Part shown: one piece after another, positions 8,568-16,214 of the stretch
Layout: every line of letters starts with the position of its first letter
Position numbering within the stretch: the first letter of the stretch is position 1
Source of the DNA: Massilia sp. WG5
Lineage (GTDB): Bacteria; Pseudomonadota; Gammaproteobacteria; Burkholderiales; Burkholderiaceae_D
Assembly (NCBI RefSeq): GCF_001412595.2
Contig: NZ_CP012640.2
Location: 4,712,001 to 4,776,000 of the forward strand
Reading direction: 5' to 3'
DNA: 64,000 nucleotides
Notes under the pieces: model-generated
What the model was told of the DNA's origin: nothing
Seen by the model: only the letters and a program-made list of their open reading frames with translations
The model's database searches: none
Made by a program: the position numbers and the translations under genes

Positions 8568-9586
8568 TCGGCAGTCGCCTCGGCAAACAGCTGGACTTCG
8601 ATTTCACCGTTGTCGGCCAGGTCCTTGACCGCGGCCATGATCTCGCGGCGGGTCTGCTCGATGCGCGACATCGGCACCGGGCCGGAACGGCGCATGAGGT
8701 CTTCGAAGCTTTGCGCCTGGCGCTTCGGCATCGCGCCCAGGATGACGTCGCGCAGCGCCGGCTCGGCGCCCTTGAGCGCGACGGCCCACTGCTCCAGCGG
8801 GATCTCGTCCAGCAGGCGGGTGACGGTCTGCTCGGACTGCTTCGACAGGATGAAGAAGTCGTACATCGACATCTCGATCTGCGACACCACCTCGGGATCG
8901 TGGGCGCGCAGCAGTTCGACCATCTCGGCGCGGTTGTTCGGCAGGCGGTTGAGGATCTCGGCGGCCTGGCGCACGCCTTCCACGGCCGAGCTCTGGGTGT
9001 CGAGCGCGGACAGGCAGCGGGTCACCAGCTCTTCCAGTTCGGACAGCAGGTCGCGGTCGATCTCTTCCAGGCGCGCCAGGTTCAGCAAGACCAGCTCGCG
9101 GCCTTCTTCCGGCAGCGCATCGATGATCTGGCCGGCCAGCGCGGGCGGCAGGAAGGCCAGGAACACGGCCTGCATCTGCACGTGCTCGGCGGCGATGTAC
9201 TCGGCCAGCCATTTCGGCGAAGCGTACTGCAGGCGCGCCATCATCGGGCGGATGGCGTCGCCGTAGATCGTGTTCAGGACACTGTTGGCGATCTCGCTGC
9301 CCAGCGCCAGGTCGAGCGAACGCTTCAGGTAGCTGCGCGAGGCGCCGTGCAGGCCGCTCTGCTGCCGGTAGTCGTCGAAGAACTTCTGGATCGAGTTCTT
9401 CACGGCGTCGACCTTGATGCCGCTCATCCGGCTCATCACCTGGGTCAGCTCGATCAGTTCCTCGCGCTCGAGGCAGCGCAGCACGGCCGCGGCGGGCTCT
9501 TCGCCGATGGACAGCAGCACGATCGCAGCCTGTTCGACCGGGGTCAGCGCCACTTCCTGCACGTCGTTATTGTTCAGATCCGCCAT
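8564..9586 (-). CDS. fliG: Flagellar motor switch protein FliG
   Basis: FliG is the rotor protein that takes torque from MotA. The 340-residue product has the N-terminal LTPVEQAAIVLLSIGEEPAAAVLRCLEREE pattern, the middle-domain segment IDALPEEGRELVLLNLARLEEID, and the C-terminal torque helix region EPALRDVILGAMPKRQAQSFEDLMRRSGPVPMSRIE, which contains the charged residues used in torque generation. Its start lies inside the end of fliF (20 bp overlap). FliF-FliG overlap fits their direct binding in the MS/C ring. Confidence 0.96.
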   Translation of the reverse strand: MADLNNNDVQEVALTPVEQAAIVLLSIGEEPAAAVLRCLEREELIELTQVMSRMSGIKVDAVKNSIQKFFDDYRQQSGLHGASRSYLKRSLDLALGSEIANSVLNTIYGDAIRPMMARLQYASPKWLAEYIAAEHVQMQAVFLAFLPPALAGQIIDALPEEGRELVLLNLARLEEIDRDLLSELEELVTRCLSALDTQSSAVEGVRQAAEILNRLPNNRAEMVELLRAHDPEVVSQIEMSMYDFFILSKQSEQTVTRLLDEIPLEQWAVALKGAEPALRDVILGAMPKRQAQSFEDLMRRSGPVPMSRIEQTRREIMAAVKDLADNGEIEVQLFAEATAE

Positions 9587-11306
9587 TTTTCTTCTGCACC
9601 CATTGTTTGACCACTTCCGCCACCCGCTCCGGCTCCTTGCCCGCCAGATTCTTCAGGTGATCCACCATCACGTCCACGGCCGATCCGGCCGGGGGCAAAT
9701 CAAAGTTTTCCAGCAGCGGCTGGACCGTCATCATGCTGTCCGCGGCGCTTGCGCCCGCCGGCAGCGCCATCGCCGTTCCTGCGGCTGCGCCGGCCGGCGC
9801 GGCCAGCGCGGCGGCATTGCCCGGCAGGGCGGGGGCGCCGGCGGCGCCCGGCAACTGGGCCAGGCCTGCCGCTCCCGCCGCCTGCGGCGCGACCTTCTGG
9901 GTCAGCATCCGCATCAGGGGACGCAGCACCGCGAACCAGGCGAACAGCGCGCCCACGATCCAGGCGGCCCAGCCGGTCATGTCGACCACGTTGTCGCGCT
10001 GCTGGTACCACGGCTCGACCGGGGCCGGCGCCGGGAAGCTCAGCGAGGACACGGCCAGCACGTCGCCGCGGGTGGCATCGATGCCGAGGCCGCCGCGCAG
10101 GATCTTGTCGATGTTGGCGATCTCGTTCGGGGTCCAGCCGCTCTTCGGCGACGCGGCCCTGGCGTTGTTCAGCACCACCGCCACCGACAGCTTCTTCAGG
10201 CGGCCGCGGGCACGCTTGATCTGGGTGATCGCACGGTCATAGGCGTACTGGCGGGTGGTTGCGTTCTTGCGCGCGCTGCCGTCGTCCGGCTTGGCGGCAT
10301 TCGGATCGGTCGCGGCATTCGCGGCATTCGGATCCGGCGGATTCGCGGACACCGGCGCACGGTTCGACAGCGTGCCCGGCACGCCGAGCGCCATGCGGCT
10401 CTTTTCCATCTCTTCGCGCATCGCTTCGCTGGTGACCTTCGGCGCTTCGCCGTACTTCTCCTGGGTCTCTTCGATCTTGTCGTTGTCGACGTCGGCGGTC
10501 ACGCTCACTTTGAAGTTGTCGGCGCCGAGGACCGGACCGAGCAGCTCGTTGACGTTGGCGCGCACCTCGTCCTGGAAGTGCTTGGCCGCGGTGTCGCTCT
10601 GGGCGGCGCCGTCGAAGCCGTCGCTCAGGTCGACGCGCGAGGACAGGTAATTGCCGTTCTGGTCGACCAGCGACACGCGTTTCGGGGCCAAGCTGGCCAC
10701 GCTGCCCGAGACCAGGTTCACGACCGCGGCGATCTGCTCGTTCGACAGGGTGTGGCCCGGCTTGAGGGCGACCACGATCGAGGCCGAGGACTTGTCGCCG
10801 TCGCTGGCGACGAAGGAGGTGGACTTGGCGATCGCCAGGTGCACGCGCGCCGACGCGATCGCGTCGATGGTCTGGATCGACTGCGCCAGCTCGCCTTCCA
10901 GGCCGCGCCGGAAGCGCACGTCCTGCACGAACTGCGACACACCCAGCGGGTCGCTCTTGTCCATCAGTTCCAGGCCGGCCGGCAGCTGCGCGGTCACGCC
11001 TTTGGCGGCCAGCAGCATGCGCACCTTGCCCAGCTGGGAGGAGGGGACCAGCACCTGGCCACTGTCCGGGTGGACGCGGTAGCCGATGTGTTCGGCTTCG
11101 AGGACGCTCATCATGTCGGTGGCGGCGACTTTCTCGTGCGCGCCGAAGACCGGCTTGTAATCCGCCTGGTCCCTCCACATGAACAGCGTGACCGCGGCGG
11201 TGATGGCGATCGCCAGCACCAGCATGGGGGTCAGGTTTTTCGAGAGCGCCGGCGGCAGCGTCGGCATGCGTTTCCCGCCGAGGGCGGATTTGAGGGCAGC
11301 AATCAC
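9567..11306 (-). CDS. fliF: Flagellar MS-ring protein FliF
   Basis: FliF builds the MS ring in the inner membrane and is the foundation of the basal body. The 579-residue protein has a first membrane segment at about residues 27-45 (TPMLVLAIAITAAVTLFM), a secretin-like periplasmic region including SARVHLAIAKSTSFVASDGDKSSASIVVALKPG, and a second membrane segment MTGWAAWIVGALFAWFAVLRPLM near residue 445. The C-terminal tail after an Ala/Pro/Gly-rich linker is the FliG-binding part. It is preceded by fliE with an 18 bp gap. Confidence 0.96.
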   Translation of the reverse strand: MIAALKSALGGKRMPTLPPALSKNLTPMLVLAIAITAAVTLFMWRDQADYKPVFGAHEKVAATDMMSVLEAEHIGYRVHPDSGQVLVPSSQLGKVRMLLAAKGVTAQLPAGLELMDKSDPLGVSQFVQDVRFRRGLEGELAQSIQTIDAIASARVHLAIAKSTSFVASDGDKSSASIVVALKPGHTLSNEQIAAVVNLVSGSVASLAPKRVSLVDQNGNYLSSRVDLSDGFDGAAQSDTAAKHFQDEVRANVNELLGPVLGADNFKVSVTADVDNDKIEETQEKYGEAPKVTSEAMREEMEKSRMALGVPGTLSNRAPVSANPPDPNAANAATDPNAAKPDDGSARKNATTRQYAYDRAITQIKRARGRLKKLSVAVVLNNARAASPKSGWTPNEIANIDKILRGGLGIDATRGDVLAVSSLSFPAPAPVEPWYQQRDNVVDMTGWAAWIVGALFAWFAVLRPLMRMLTQKVAPQAAGAAGLAQLPGAAGAPALPGNAAALAAPAGAAAGTAMALPAGASAADSMMTVQPLLENFDLPPAGSAVDVMVDHLKNLAGKEPERVAEVVKQWVQKKNGGSEQ

Positions 11307-11323
11307 GGTAGGGGTCTTCCTGG

Positions 11324-11668
11324 TCAGACGGGCAGCTTGAGCAGTTCGTCCATGGCGCCCATCACCTTGTTACGGACTTGCATCAGCATCGAGAACGAAA
11401 GGTTGGCCTGCTGCGACGACAGCATCGCGCCGACCAGGTCGTCGCTCTTGCCGCTGTCGACGGCGGCCATCTTGTCTTCGGCCGCGCGCTGTTCGTTGTC
11501 GACGCCGGACAGGGCATCCTTCATGCTCTGCGCGAACGAGAACTGGCCATTGGCGGGGCCTTGGCTGGCCAGTCCGGCATCCAGCGCAGGCGCCACCGCA
11601 AGGCGGCTGGCATCGTTGGTCAAATTGGCCAGATCGGCCCGGATCAGACCAGCAAGTTCAGTTGCCAT
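11324..11668 (-). CDS. fliE: Flagellar hook-basal body complex protein FliE
   Basis: FliE joins the MS ring to the rod. From the ATG at 11668, which has GGAG about 11 bp upstream, the product is 114 residues; an in-frame ATG at 11686 would add six. The C-terminal half is typical: FAQSMKDALSGVDNEQRAAEDKMAAV, then AMLSSQQANLSFSMLMQVRNKVMGAMDELLKLPV, the family signature. It is the first gene of the leftward operon, which therefore starts in the intergenic region shared with fliM. Confidence 0.92.
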   Translation of the reverse strand: MATELAGLIRADLANLTNDASRLAVAPALDAGLASQGPANGQFSFAQSMKDALSGVDNEQRAAEDKMAAVDSGKSDDLVGAMLSSQQANLSFSMLMQVRNKVMGAMDELLKLPV

Positions 11669-12018
11669 CGTGTTTTCCACTCCCATGCTTGTGTGTGATG
11701 CGTGTAACGGTTAGTAACGATTTTACAGTGTTGCTTGGTGTCAATGTTTCAGAATTCTGTTTGCTGACTGGTAATTGTTAAATTTTCAGCGTCTGTCCGA
11801 GACTTGGTTTCCTGTGCGGAACCGGGGAGAATACCGACGGCGTTTGATTTTCCTAGGGAGGATATTCCTGTTCCGACGCCGAATAGGAGCATCTTACCGT
11901 ACGGCAACGGCGAATTCAAAGAGGAATCTCAAACGCCGCGACACAATTTAACAGGTATAATTGTTGCCCAGAGGAATGAAACAAAGGCATTCCTGCTTAT
12001 TGAATTGTTAATTCTTTC
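11669..12018. promoter_or_regulatory. Divergent intergenic region between fliE and fliM operons
   Basis: The 350-bp stretch separates the leftward fliE and rightward fliM operons and has lower GC than the flanks. I see no gene; in enterobacterial and vibrio lateral loci the regulator gene lafK often lies here and is absent. On the plus strand AGGTATAATTG (TATAAT at 11956-11961) is a good minus-10 element without a clear minus-35. On the minus strand TTGACA (rc of 11733-11738 region) precedes fliE but its spacing is poor. A 10-bp inverted repeat CGGCGTTTGA (11838-11847) / TCAAACGCCG (11929-11938) could mark a regulator site. No sigma-54 motif was recognised. Confidence 0.45.
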
Positions 12019-12873
12019 ATGCCCATCGCACACCCTGACACCACCCCGCAGCACCAGGTACTCGACCCCGCTCTGCTAGGGCGTCCGGTGCATCTGCTGC
12101 CGCTCTTCGCAGCGCGCCTGCAGGATGACCTGGACGCTGCCATGCAAGGCGGCGCCCGCCGTTACTGGGGCGGCTGGCGCCTCGATACCGTCGAATTCGG
12201 CCGCGCTCCGCAGCAGGGAACCCTGCGCTGGATGGCTGCCGCGGGCACGATGGGCACGGTTTCTGTGGCCTTCGAGCGTGGCTTATTGCTGACACTGTTG
12301 GAGCGACGCTACGGTGGGCGTAGCGCTGGCGCAACTCAGCAGGATCCGGAAAGCGTCCGCGTCACCGCCACCGAAGACCGCCTCGTCGTCGTGTTGACGC
12401 AACACATGGTCGATCTGTTGTATGGACGCGTCGCTGTCAGTCTTGCAATGGAGGTGGCGCCGAAACCGGTCCCGGCCGGCGCCGTGGCAAGTTCGCCAAT
12501 GCCGGGCAAGAGCGCCTGGGCACTGCGCGTGCAGGTCCGCGATGCCAATGGAGCAACTGGCCAGTTCTGGATCGCACCGGACCAGGGCCTGATGGCGACC
12601 ATTCTCGGCACCCTGCGTCCGGACAACCAGCGTCCGCGCGCCGCGCGTGGGCCGTCCGAACCGCTGTCGTCGAAGCTGCAGGTGAAGCTCGATGGCGTAC
12701 TGGTTACCAAGGAAATGACGCTGGGAGCACTGTTCGACCTCAATGTGGACGACGTGGTCCCGGTCAATGTCGGCCGCGCCGACGTGCTGCTCGACGAAGC
12801 CCGCCTGTTTACGGCGGCCGTGGCCGAGTACAAGGGAAAGCTGTGTTTAACCTCTTTTGAAGATGCCGAATAA
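12019..12873 (+). CDS. fliM: Flagellar motor switch protein FliM (short, lateral type)
   Basis: FliM forms the C-ring wall with FliN and FliG. The 284-residue product is shorter than the usual 320-335. The middle part has FERGLLLTLLERRYGG, the FliM core motif, and the C-terminus SSKLQVKLDGVLVTKEMTLGALFDLNVDDVVPV is a SpoA domain shared with FliN. The usual N-terminal CheY-P-binding peptide (SQxEIDALL) is not visible; the protein begins instead MPIAHPDTTPQHQVLDPALLG. It is the first gene of the rightward operon and ends directly at the fliN start. Confidence 0.78.
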   Translation: MPIAHPDTTPQHQVLDPALLGRPVHLLPLFAARLQDDLDAAMQGGARRYWGGWRLDTVEFGRAPQQGTLRWMAAAGTMGTVSVAFERGLLLTLLERRYGGRSAGATQQDPESVRVTATEDRLVVVLTQHMVDLLYGRVAVSLAMEVAPKPVPAGAVASSPMPGKSAWALRVQVRDANGATGQFWIAPDQGLMATILGTLRPDNQRPRAARGPSEPLSSKLQVKLDGVLVTKEMTLGALFDLNVDDVVPVNVGRADVLLDEARLFTAAVAEYKGKLCLTSFEDAE

Positions 12874-13233
12874 ATGGACATGAACCTGAACGAACAGATC
12901 GCCGGCGGCGACATCATCATCGACGACCTGGCCGCCGACGAAGGCGCGGCCGCAGTGTCGCCGGCTGCGCCCAAGGCGCGGCTGCCGCAGATGATGCGCC
13001 GCATCCCCGTGACCCTGACGCTGGAAGTGGGCTCGGCCCGCATCTCCCTGCAGGAACTGATGGACATCGGCCCGACCTCCGTGATCCCGCTGGACGCCAT
13101 GGCCGGCGAGCCGCTGGTCATCAAGGTCAACGGCGCCGCCATCGGCCGCGCCGAAGTGGTGGTCGCCGGGGAGCAGTACGGTCTCAAGGTGATCGATCTC
13201 GACGGGCTCAACCTGGACCTGATCGCACCATGA
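12874..13233 (+). CDS. fliN: Flagellar motor switch protein FliN
   Basis: FliN lies at the base of the C-ring and docks FliH. The 119-residue protein has an acidic N-terminus and a SpoA domain: MMRRIPVTLTLEVGSARISLQELMDIGPTSVIPLDAMAGEPLVIKVNGAAIGRAEVVVAGEQYGLKV. The pattern V-L-G-x-L-x-G-x-V-x-L follows the family with the G-x-A-E-V-V turn. Its ATG follows fliM's stop immediately, and it overlaps fliP by 4 bp. There is no fliO between fliN and fliP. Confidence 0.93.
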   Translation: MDMNLNEQIAGGDIIIDDLAADEGAAAVSPAAPKARLPQMMRRIPVTLTLEVGSARISLQELMDIGPTSVIPLDAMAGEPLVIKVNGAAIGRAEVVVAGEQYGLKVIDLDGLNLDLIAP

Positions 13234-14006
13234 CGTTCAAGCAGGGCGGCGCGGTGTTGCGCCGCGGTGCGCCGGTCCTCGCCGGCGCGGTTCTTTTGCT
13301 GGCCGCCGGCGGCGCGCTGGCCGCACCGCAGAACCCGGACCTGCTGCCGGGGATCATCCCGGGCACGGGCAGCGGCCTGACCGTGAAATCGCAGATCCTG
13401 GTCCTGATGACCATCCTCGGGCTGTTGCCGGTGATGGTCATGATGATGACCAGCTTCACGCGTTTCGTGATCGTGCTGTCCTTGCTGCGCCAGGCCCTGG
13501 GCCTGCAGCAGGGCCTGCCCAACCGGATCGTCACGGGCGTCGCCCTGATCCTGACGTTGCTGGTGATGCGCCCGGTCGGCGAGCAGATCTGGAACGAAGC
13601 CTTCGTTCCCTATGACAAGGACAAGATCACGCTGGAGCAGGCGCTCAAGACCGCCGAGGTGCCGCTGTCGCGCTTCATGCTGGCCCAGACCAGCAAGGCC
13701 GCGCTGCTGCAGGTCGCGCACCTGGCGGGCGAAGCGCCCGAGATGGCGCCGATGCAGCGCGGGTTCACCGTCAAGCTGGCCGCTTTCGTGCTGTCCGAGC
13801 TCAAGAGCGCGTTCCAGATCGGCTGCATGCTGTTCATTCCCTTCCTGATCATCGACCTGGTGGTGTCGTCGGTGCTGATGGCGATGGGCATGATGATGCT
13901 GTCGCCCCTGGTGATCTCGCTGCCGTTCAAGCTGCTGCTGTTCGTGCTGGTCGATGGCTGGACCCTGACCGTGAATACCCTGGTCGGCAGCATCCACGGA
14001 TTCTGA
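13230..14006 (+). CDS. fliP: Flagellar type III export protein FliP
   Basis: FliP forms the export gate core together with FliQ and FliR. The 258-residue product has an N-terminal signal peptide (VLLLAAGGALA|APQ), as FliP normally does. It also has the signature MTSFTRFVIVLSLLRQALGLQQGLPNRI and the C-terminal segment GMMMLSPLVISLPFKLLLFVLVDGWTL. Four hydrophobic helices are visible. The start overlaps fliN. FliP usually needs FliO for assembly, but no fliO is encoded next to it. Confidence 0.97.
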   Translation: MTFKQGGAVLRRGAPVLAGAVLLLAAGGALAAPQNPDLLPGIIPGTGSGLTVKSQILVLMTILGLLPVMVMMMTSFTRFVIVLSLLRQALGLQQGLPNRIVTGVALILTLLVMRPVGEQIWNEAFVPYDKDKITLEQALKTAEVPLSRFMLAQTSKAALLQVAHLAGEAPEMAPMQRGFTVKLAAFVLSELKSAFQIGCMLFIPFLIIDLVVSSVLMAMGMMMLSPLVISLPFKLLLFVLVDGWTLTVNTLVGSIHGF

Positions 14007-14021
14007 AGTACTTCTATCCAT

Positions 14022-14291
14022 ATGACTCCTGATATCGCCGTCGACGTGATCGTCGAAGCCCTGCAGCTGGTGATGCTGCTGGTGATGGTGCTGGTGCTGC
14101 CGGGCCTGGTGGCCGGCGTGATCGTCGCGCTCGTGCAGGCCGCCACCCAGATCAACGAACAGACCCTGAGCTTCCTGCCGCGCCTGCTGGTGACGCTGGT
14201 GGCGCTGATCGTGGCCGGTCACTGGATGACCAGCAAGATGATGGACTACTGCGTGGCCGTGTTCCAGCGCGCCTCGCAGCTGGTGGGATAG
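14022..14291 (+). CDS. fliQ: Flagellar export protein FliQ
   Basis: FliQ is a small two-helix subunit of the export gate. The 89-residue product is of standard length with segments ALQLVMLLVMVLVLPGLVAGVIVALVQAATQINEQTLSFLPRLLVTLVALI; the QAATQINEQTLSFLPK-like motif is diagnostic. It starts 15 bp after fliP and is followed by fliR after 11 bp. Confidence 0.95.
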   Translation: MTPDIAVDVIVEALQLVMLLVMVLVLPGLVAGVIVALVQAATQINEQTLSFLPRLLVTLVALIVAGHWMTSKMMDYCVAVFQRASQLVG

Positions 14292-14302
14292 GGCGCGGAC
14301 CG

Positions 14303-15082
14303 ATGCTCGAAGTCGTCGGCCTGCTGCTGCCGCTGATCCATGCCCTGTGGTGGCCGTTCTGCCGCAGCATGGCGATGCTGTCGACCGCGCCGGTGATGGG
14401 CGAAGGACTGGTGCCGCTGCCCGTGCGCGCGCTGCTGTCGGTGGCGCTGGCTTTCATGATGCTGCCGATGACGAAAGGCGCGGCGATGCCGGATCCGTTT
14501 TCGCTGGCCGGGGTCATCGCGATGGTCGAGCAGGCCGTGATCGGCGGCGTCATCGGGCTGGCGATGCAGCTGACGATGGCGGTGGTGTCGATGCTGGGTT
14601 TCCTGGTCTCGAGCCAGATCGGTTTCTCGATGGCGCAGATGAACGACCCGGTCAACGGCCAGCAGTCGGACGTGGTCTCGGGCCTGCTGGGCCTGGTGGC
14701 GATCCTGGTGTTCTTCGGCATCGACGGCCATCTGGTGCTGGTCGGCGTGCTGGGGCAGAGCTTCCGCGCCTGGCCGGTGGGCTCCGGCTACGCGCCGCTG
14801 CTGCTGCAGGCCGTGTCGCTGAACGTCGGCTGGGTGTTCTCCGCCGCGATCCTGCTGGCGCTGCCGATCATCTTTTCGACCATGGTGGTGCAGATCGGCT
14901 TCGGCTTCCTGAACCGGGTGGCGCCTTCGCTGAACCTGTTCTCGCTCGGCTTCTCGCTGGTGACGCTGTTCGGCCTGATGATGCTGGTGCAGGTCGTGCG
15001 CTTCGTCCCCGAGCACTACGTACAAATGACCAACCAGGTGCTGGAGATGCTCCAGCAGCAGATGAGGGCGGCGCATGGCTGA
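14303..15082 (+). CDS. fliR: Flagellar export protein FliR
   Basis: FliR completes the FliPQR export gate. The 259-residue polytopic protein has about six hydrophobic helices. FliR hallmarks include the VSSQIGFSMAQMNDPVNGQQSDVVSGLLGLVAILVFFGIDGHLVLV stretch, including the GIDGH motif, and a helical C-terminus. It overlaps the flhB start by 8 bp, indicating coupled synthesis; in some bacteria these two are even fused. Confidence 0.95.
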   Translation: MLEVVGLLLPLIHALWWPFCRSMAMLSTAPVMGEGLVPLPVRALLSVALAFMMLPMTKGAAMPDPFSLAGVIAMVEQAVIGGVIGLAMQLTMAVVSMLGFLVSSQIGFSMAQMNDPVNGQQSDVVSGLLGLVAILVFFGIDGHLVLVGVLGQSFRAWPVGSGYAPLLLQAVSLNVGWVFSAAILLALPIIFSTMVVQIGFGFLNRVAPSLNLFSLGFSLVTLFGLMMLVQVVRFVPEHYVQMTNQVLEMLQQQMRAAHG

Positions 15083-16214
15083 AGGCACCGGCGGCGACAA
15101 GACAGAAAAGGCCTCGGCCCAGAAGCTGAAGAAGGCGCGCGAACAGGGGCAGGTGGTCCGCTCGCGCGACGTGGCGACGGCGGTCGGCATCCTGGCCAGC
15201 CTGAAGATCTTCGTGTTCCTGCTGCCCGATTACCTGGAATCCTTCCGCGCCCTGTTCCGGCTGGTCTACGTGCCGCTGGGCGAGGCGGGGACGATGGACA
15301 ACGCGCTGTCGATCGTGTTCGGCAACGCGGCGATGCTGCTGGTGAAGATGGTGCTGCCGCTGCTGGGCGTGCCGCTGGCGGTGGTGGTGGCCAGCATGGT
15401 GCCGGGCGGCTGGGTGTTCTCGACGAGCAGCCTGGCGCCGGACTTCGGCCGCTTCTCGCCGGTGAAGAACCTGGGCCAGCTGGCCTCCGGCAAGCACTGG
15501 TCGACGTTCGCGACCTCGCTAGGCAAGGCCCTGATGCTGGGCATCGTGCTGGTGCACGTGGGCCGCTCCGGCGTGGATGCCTGGGTCGACCTGCAGCGCC
15601 TGCCGCTGTCGGACGCGCTGGTGCGCGGGAGCGGGCTGATGTTCGACGGCCTGATGTCGCTGGCCGCGGTGTTCGTGCTGTTCGCGCTGATCGACGTGCC
15701 GCTGCAGGCCTTCCTGTTCGCGCGCAACCAGCGCATGAGCAAGCAGGAAGTGAAGGAAGAATACAAGAGCACCGAGGGCAAGCCCGAGGTGAAAGGGCGC
15801 ATCCGCCAGCTGCAGCAGCAGCTGGCGCGGCGCAATGTGAACAAGACCGTGCCGACCGCCGACGTGGTGATCGTCAACCCCGAGCACTACGCGGTCGCGC
15901 TGAAGTACGACAGCAACCGCGCCGAGGCGCCGTTCGTGGTGGCCAAGGGCGTCGACGAGATGGCCCTGTACATCAAGGCGGTCGCGGCGAAGCACCAGAT
16001 CGAGACGGTCTCGCTGCCGCCGCTGGCGCGCGCGATCTACAACACCAGCCAGGTCCAGCAGCAGATCCCGGCCCAGCTCTACCAGGCGGTATCGCAGGTG
16101 TTGAACTACGTGCTGCAACTGAACGCATTCCGTGCAGGCCGGCGCCAGGCGCCCCCACGGTTCCCGAATGAAGTCGACGTCCCTGGACATTTGAGTGAGG
16201 TATCCGCAACATGA
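15075..16214 (+). CDS. flhB: Flagellar export switch protein FlhB with NPEH motif
   Basis: FlhB controls the change from hook to filament export and cleaves itself between Asn and Pro of NPTH. The 379-residue protein has the usual basic N-terminus (GDKTEKASAQKLKKAREQGQVVRSRDV), four membrane helices, and the linker MSKQEVKEEYKSTEGKPEVKGRIR. At residues 268-271 (codons from 15876) the sequence reads NPEH, so the conserved Thr is Glu while the Asn, Pro and His are kept. Cleavage is therefore plausible but may be altered. It overlaps fliR and flhA. Confidence 0.96.
   Translation: MAEGTGGDKTEKASAQKLKKAREQGQVVRSRDVATAVGILASLKIFVFLLPDYLESFRALFRLVYVPLGEAGTMDNALSIVFGNAAMLLVKMVLPLLGVPLAVVVASMVPGGWVFSTSSLAPDFGRFSPVKNLGQLASGKHWSTFATSLGKALMLGIVLVHVGRSGVDAWVDLQRLPLSDALVRGSGLMFDGLMSLAAVFVLFALIDVPLQAFLFARNQRMSKQEVKEEYKSTEGKPEVKGRIRQLQQQLARRNVNKTVPTADVVIVNPEHYAVALKYDSNRAEAPFVVAKGVDEMALYIKAVAAKHQIETVSLPPLARAIYNTSQVQQQIPAQLYQAVSQVLNYVLQLNAFRAGRRQAPPRFPNEVDVPGHLSEVSAT

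Noticed and set aside
11669..12018. Sigma-54 promoter or small regulator gene between fliE and fliM
   Set aside because: No GG-N10-GC element of acceptable match and no reading frame with a ribosome site and plausible protein.
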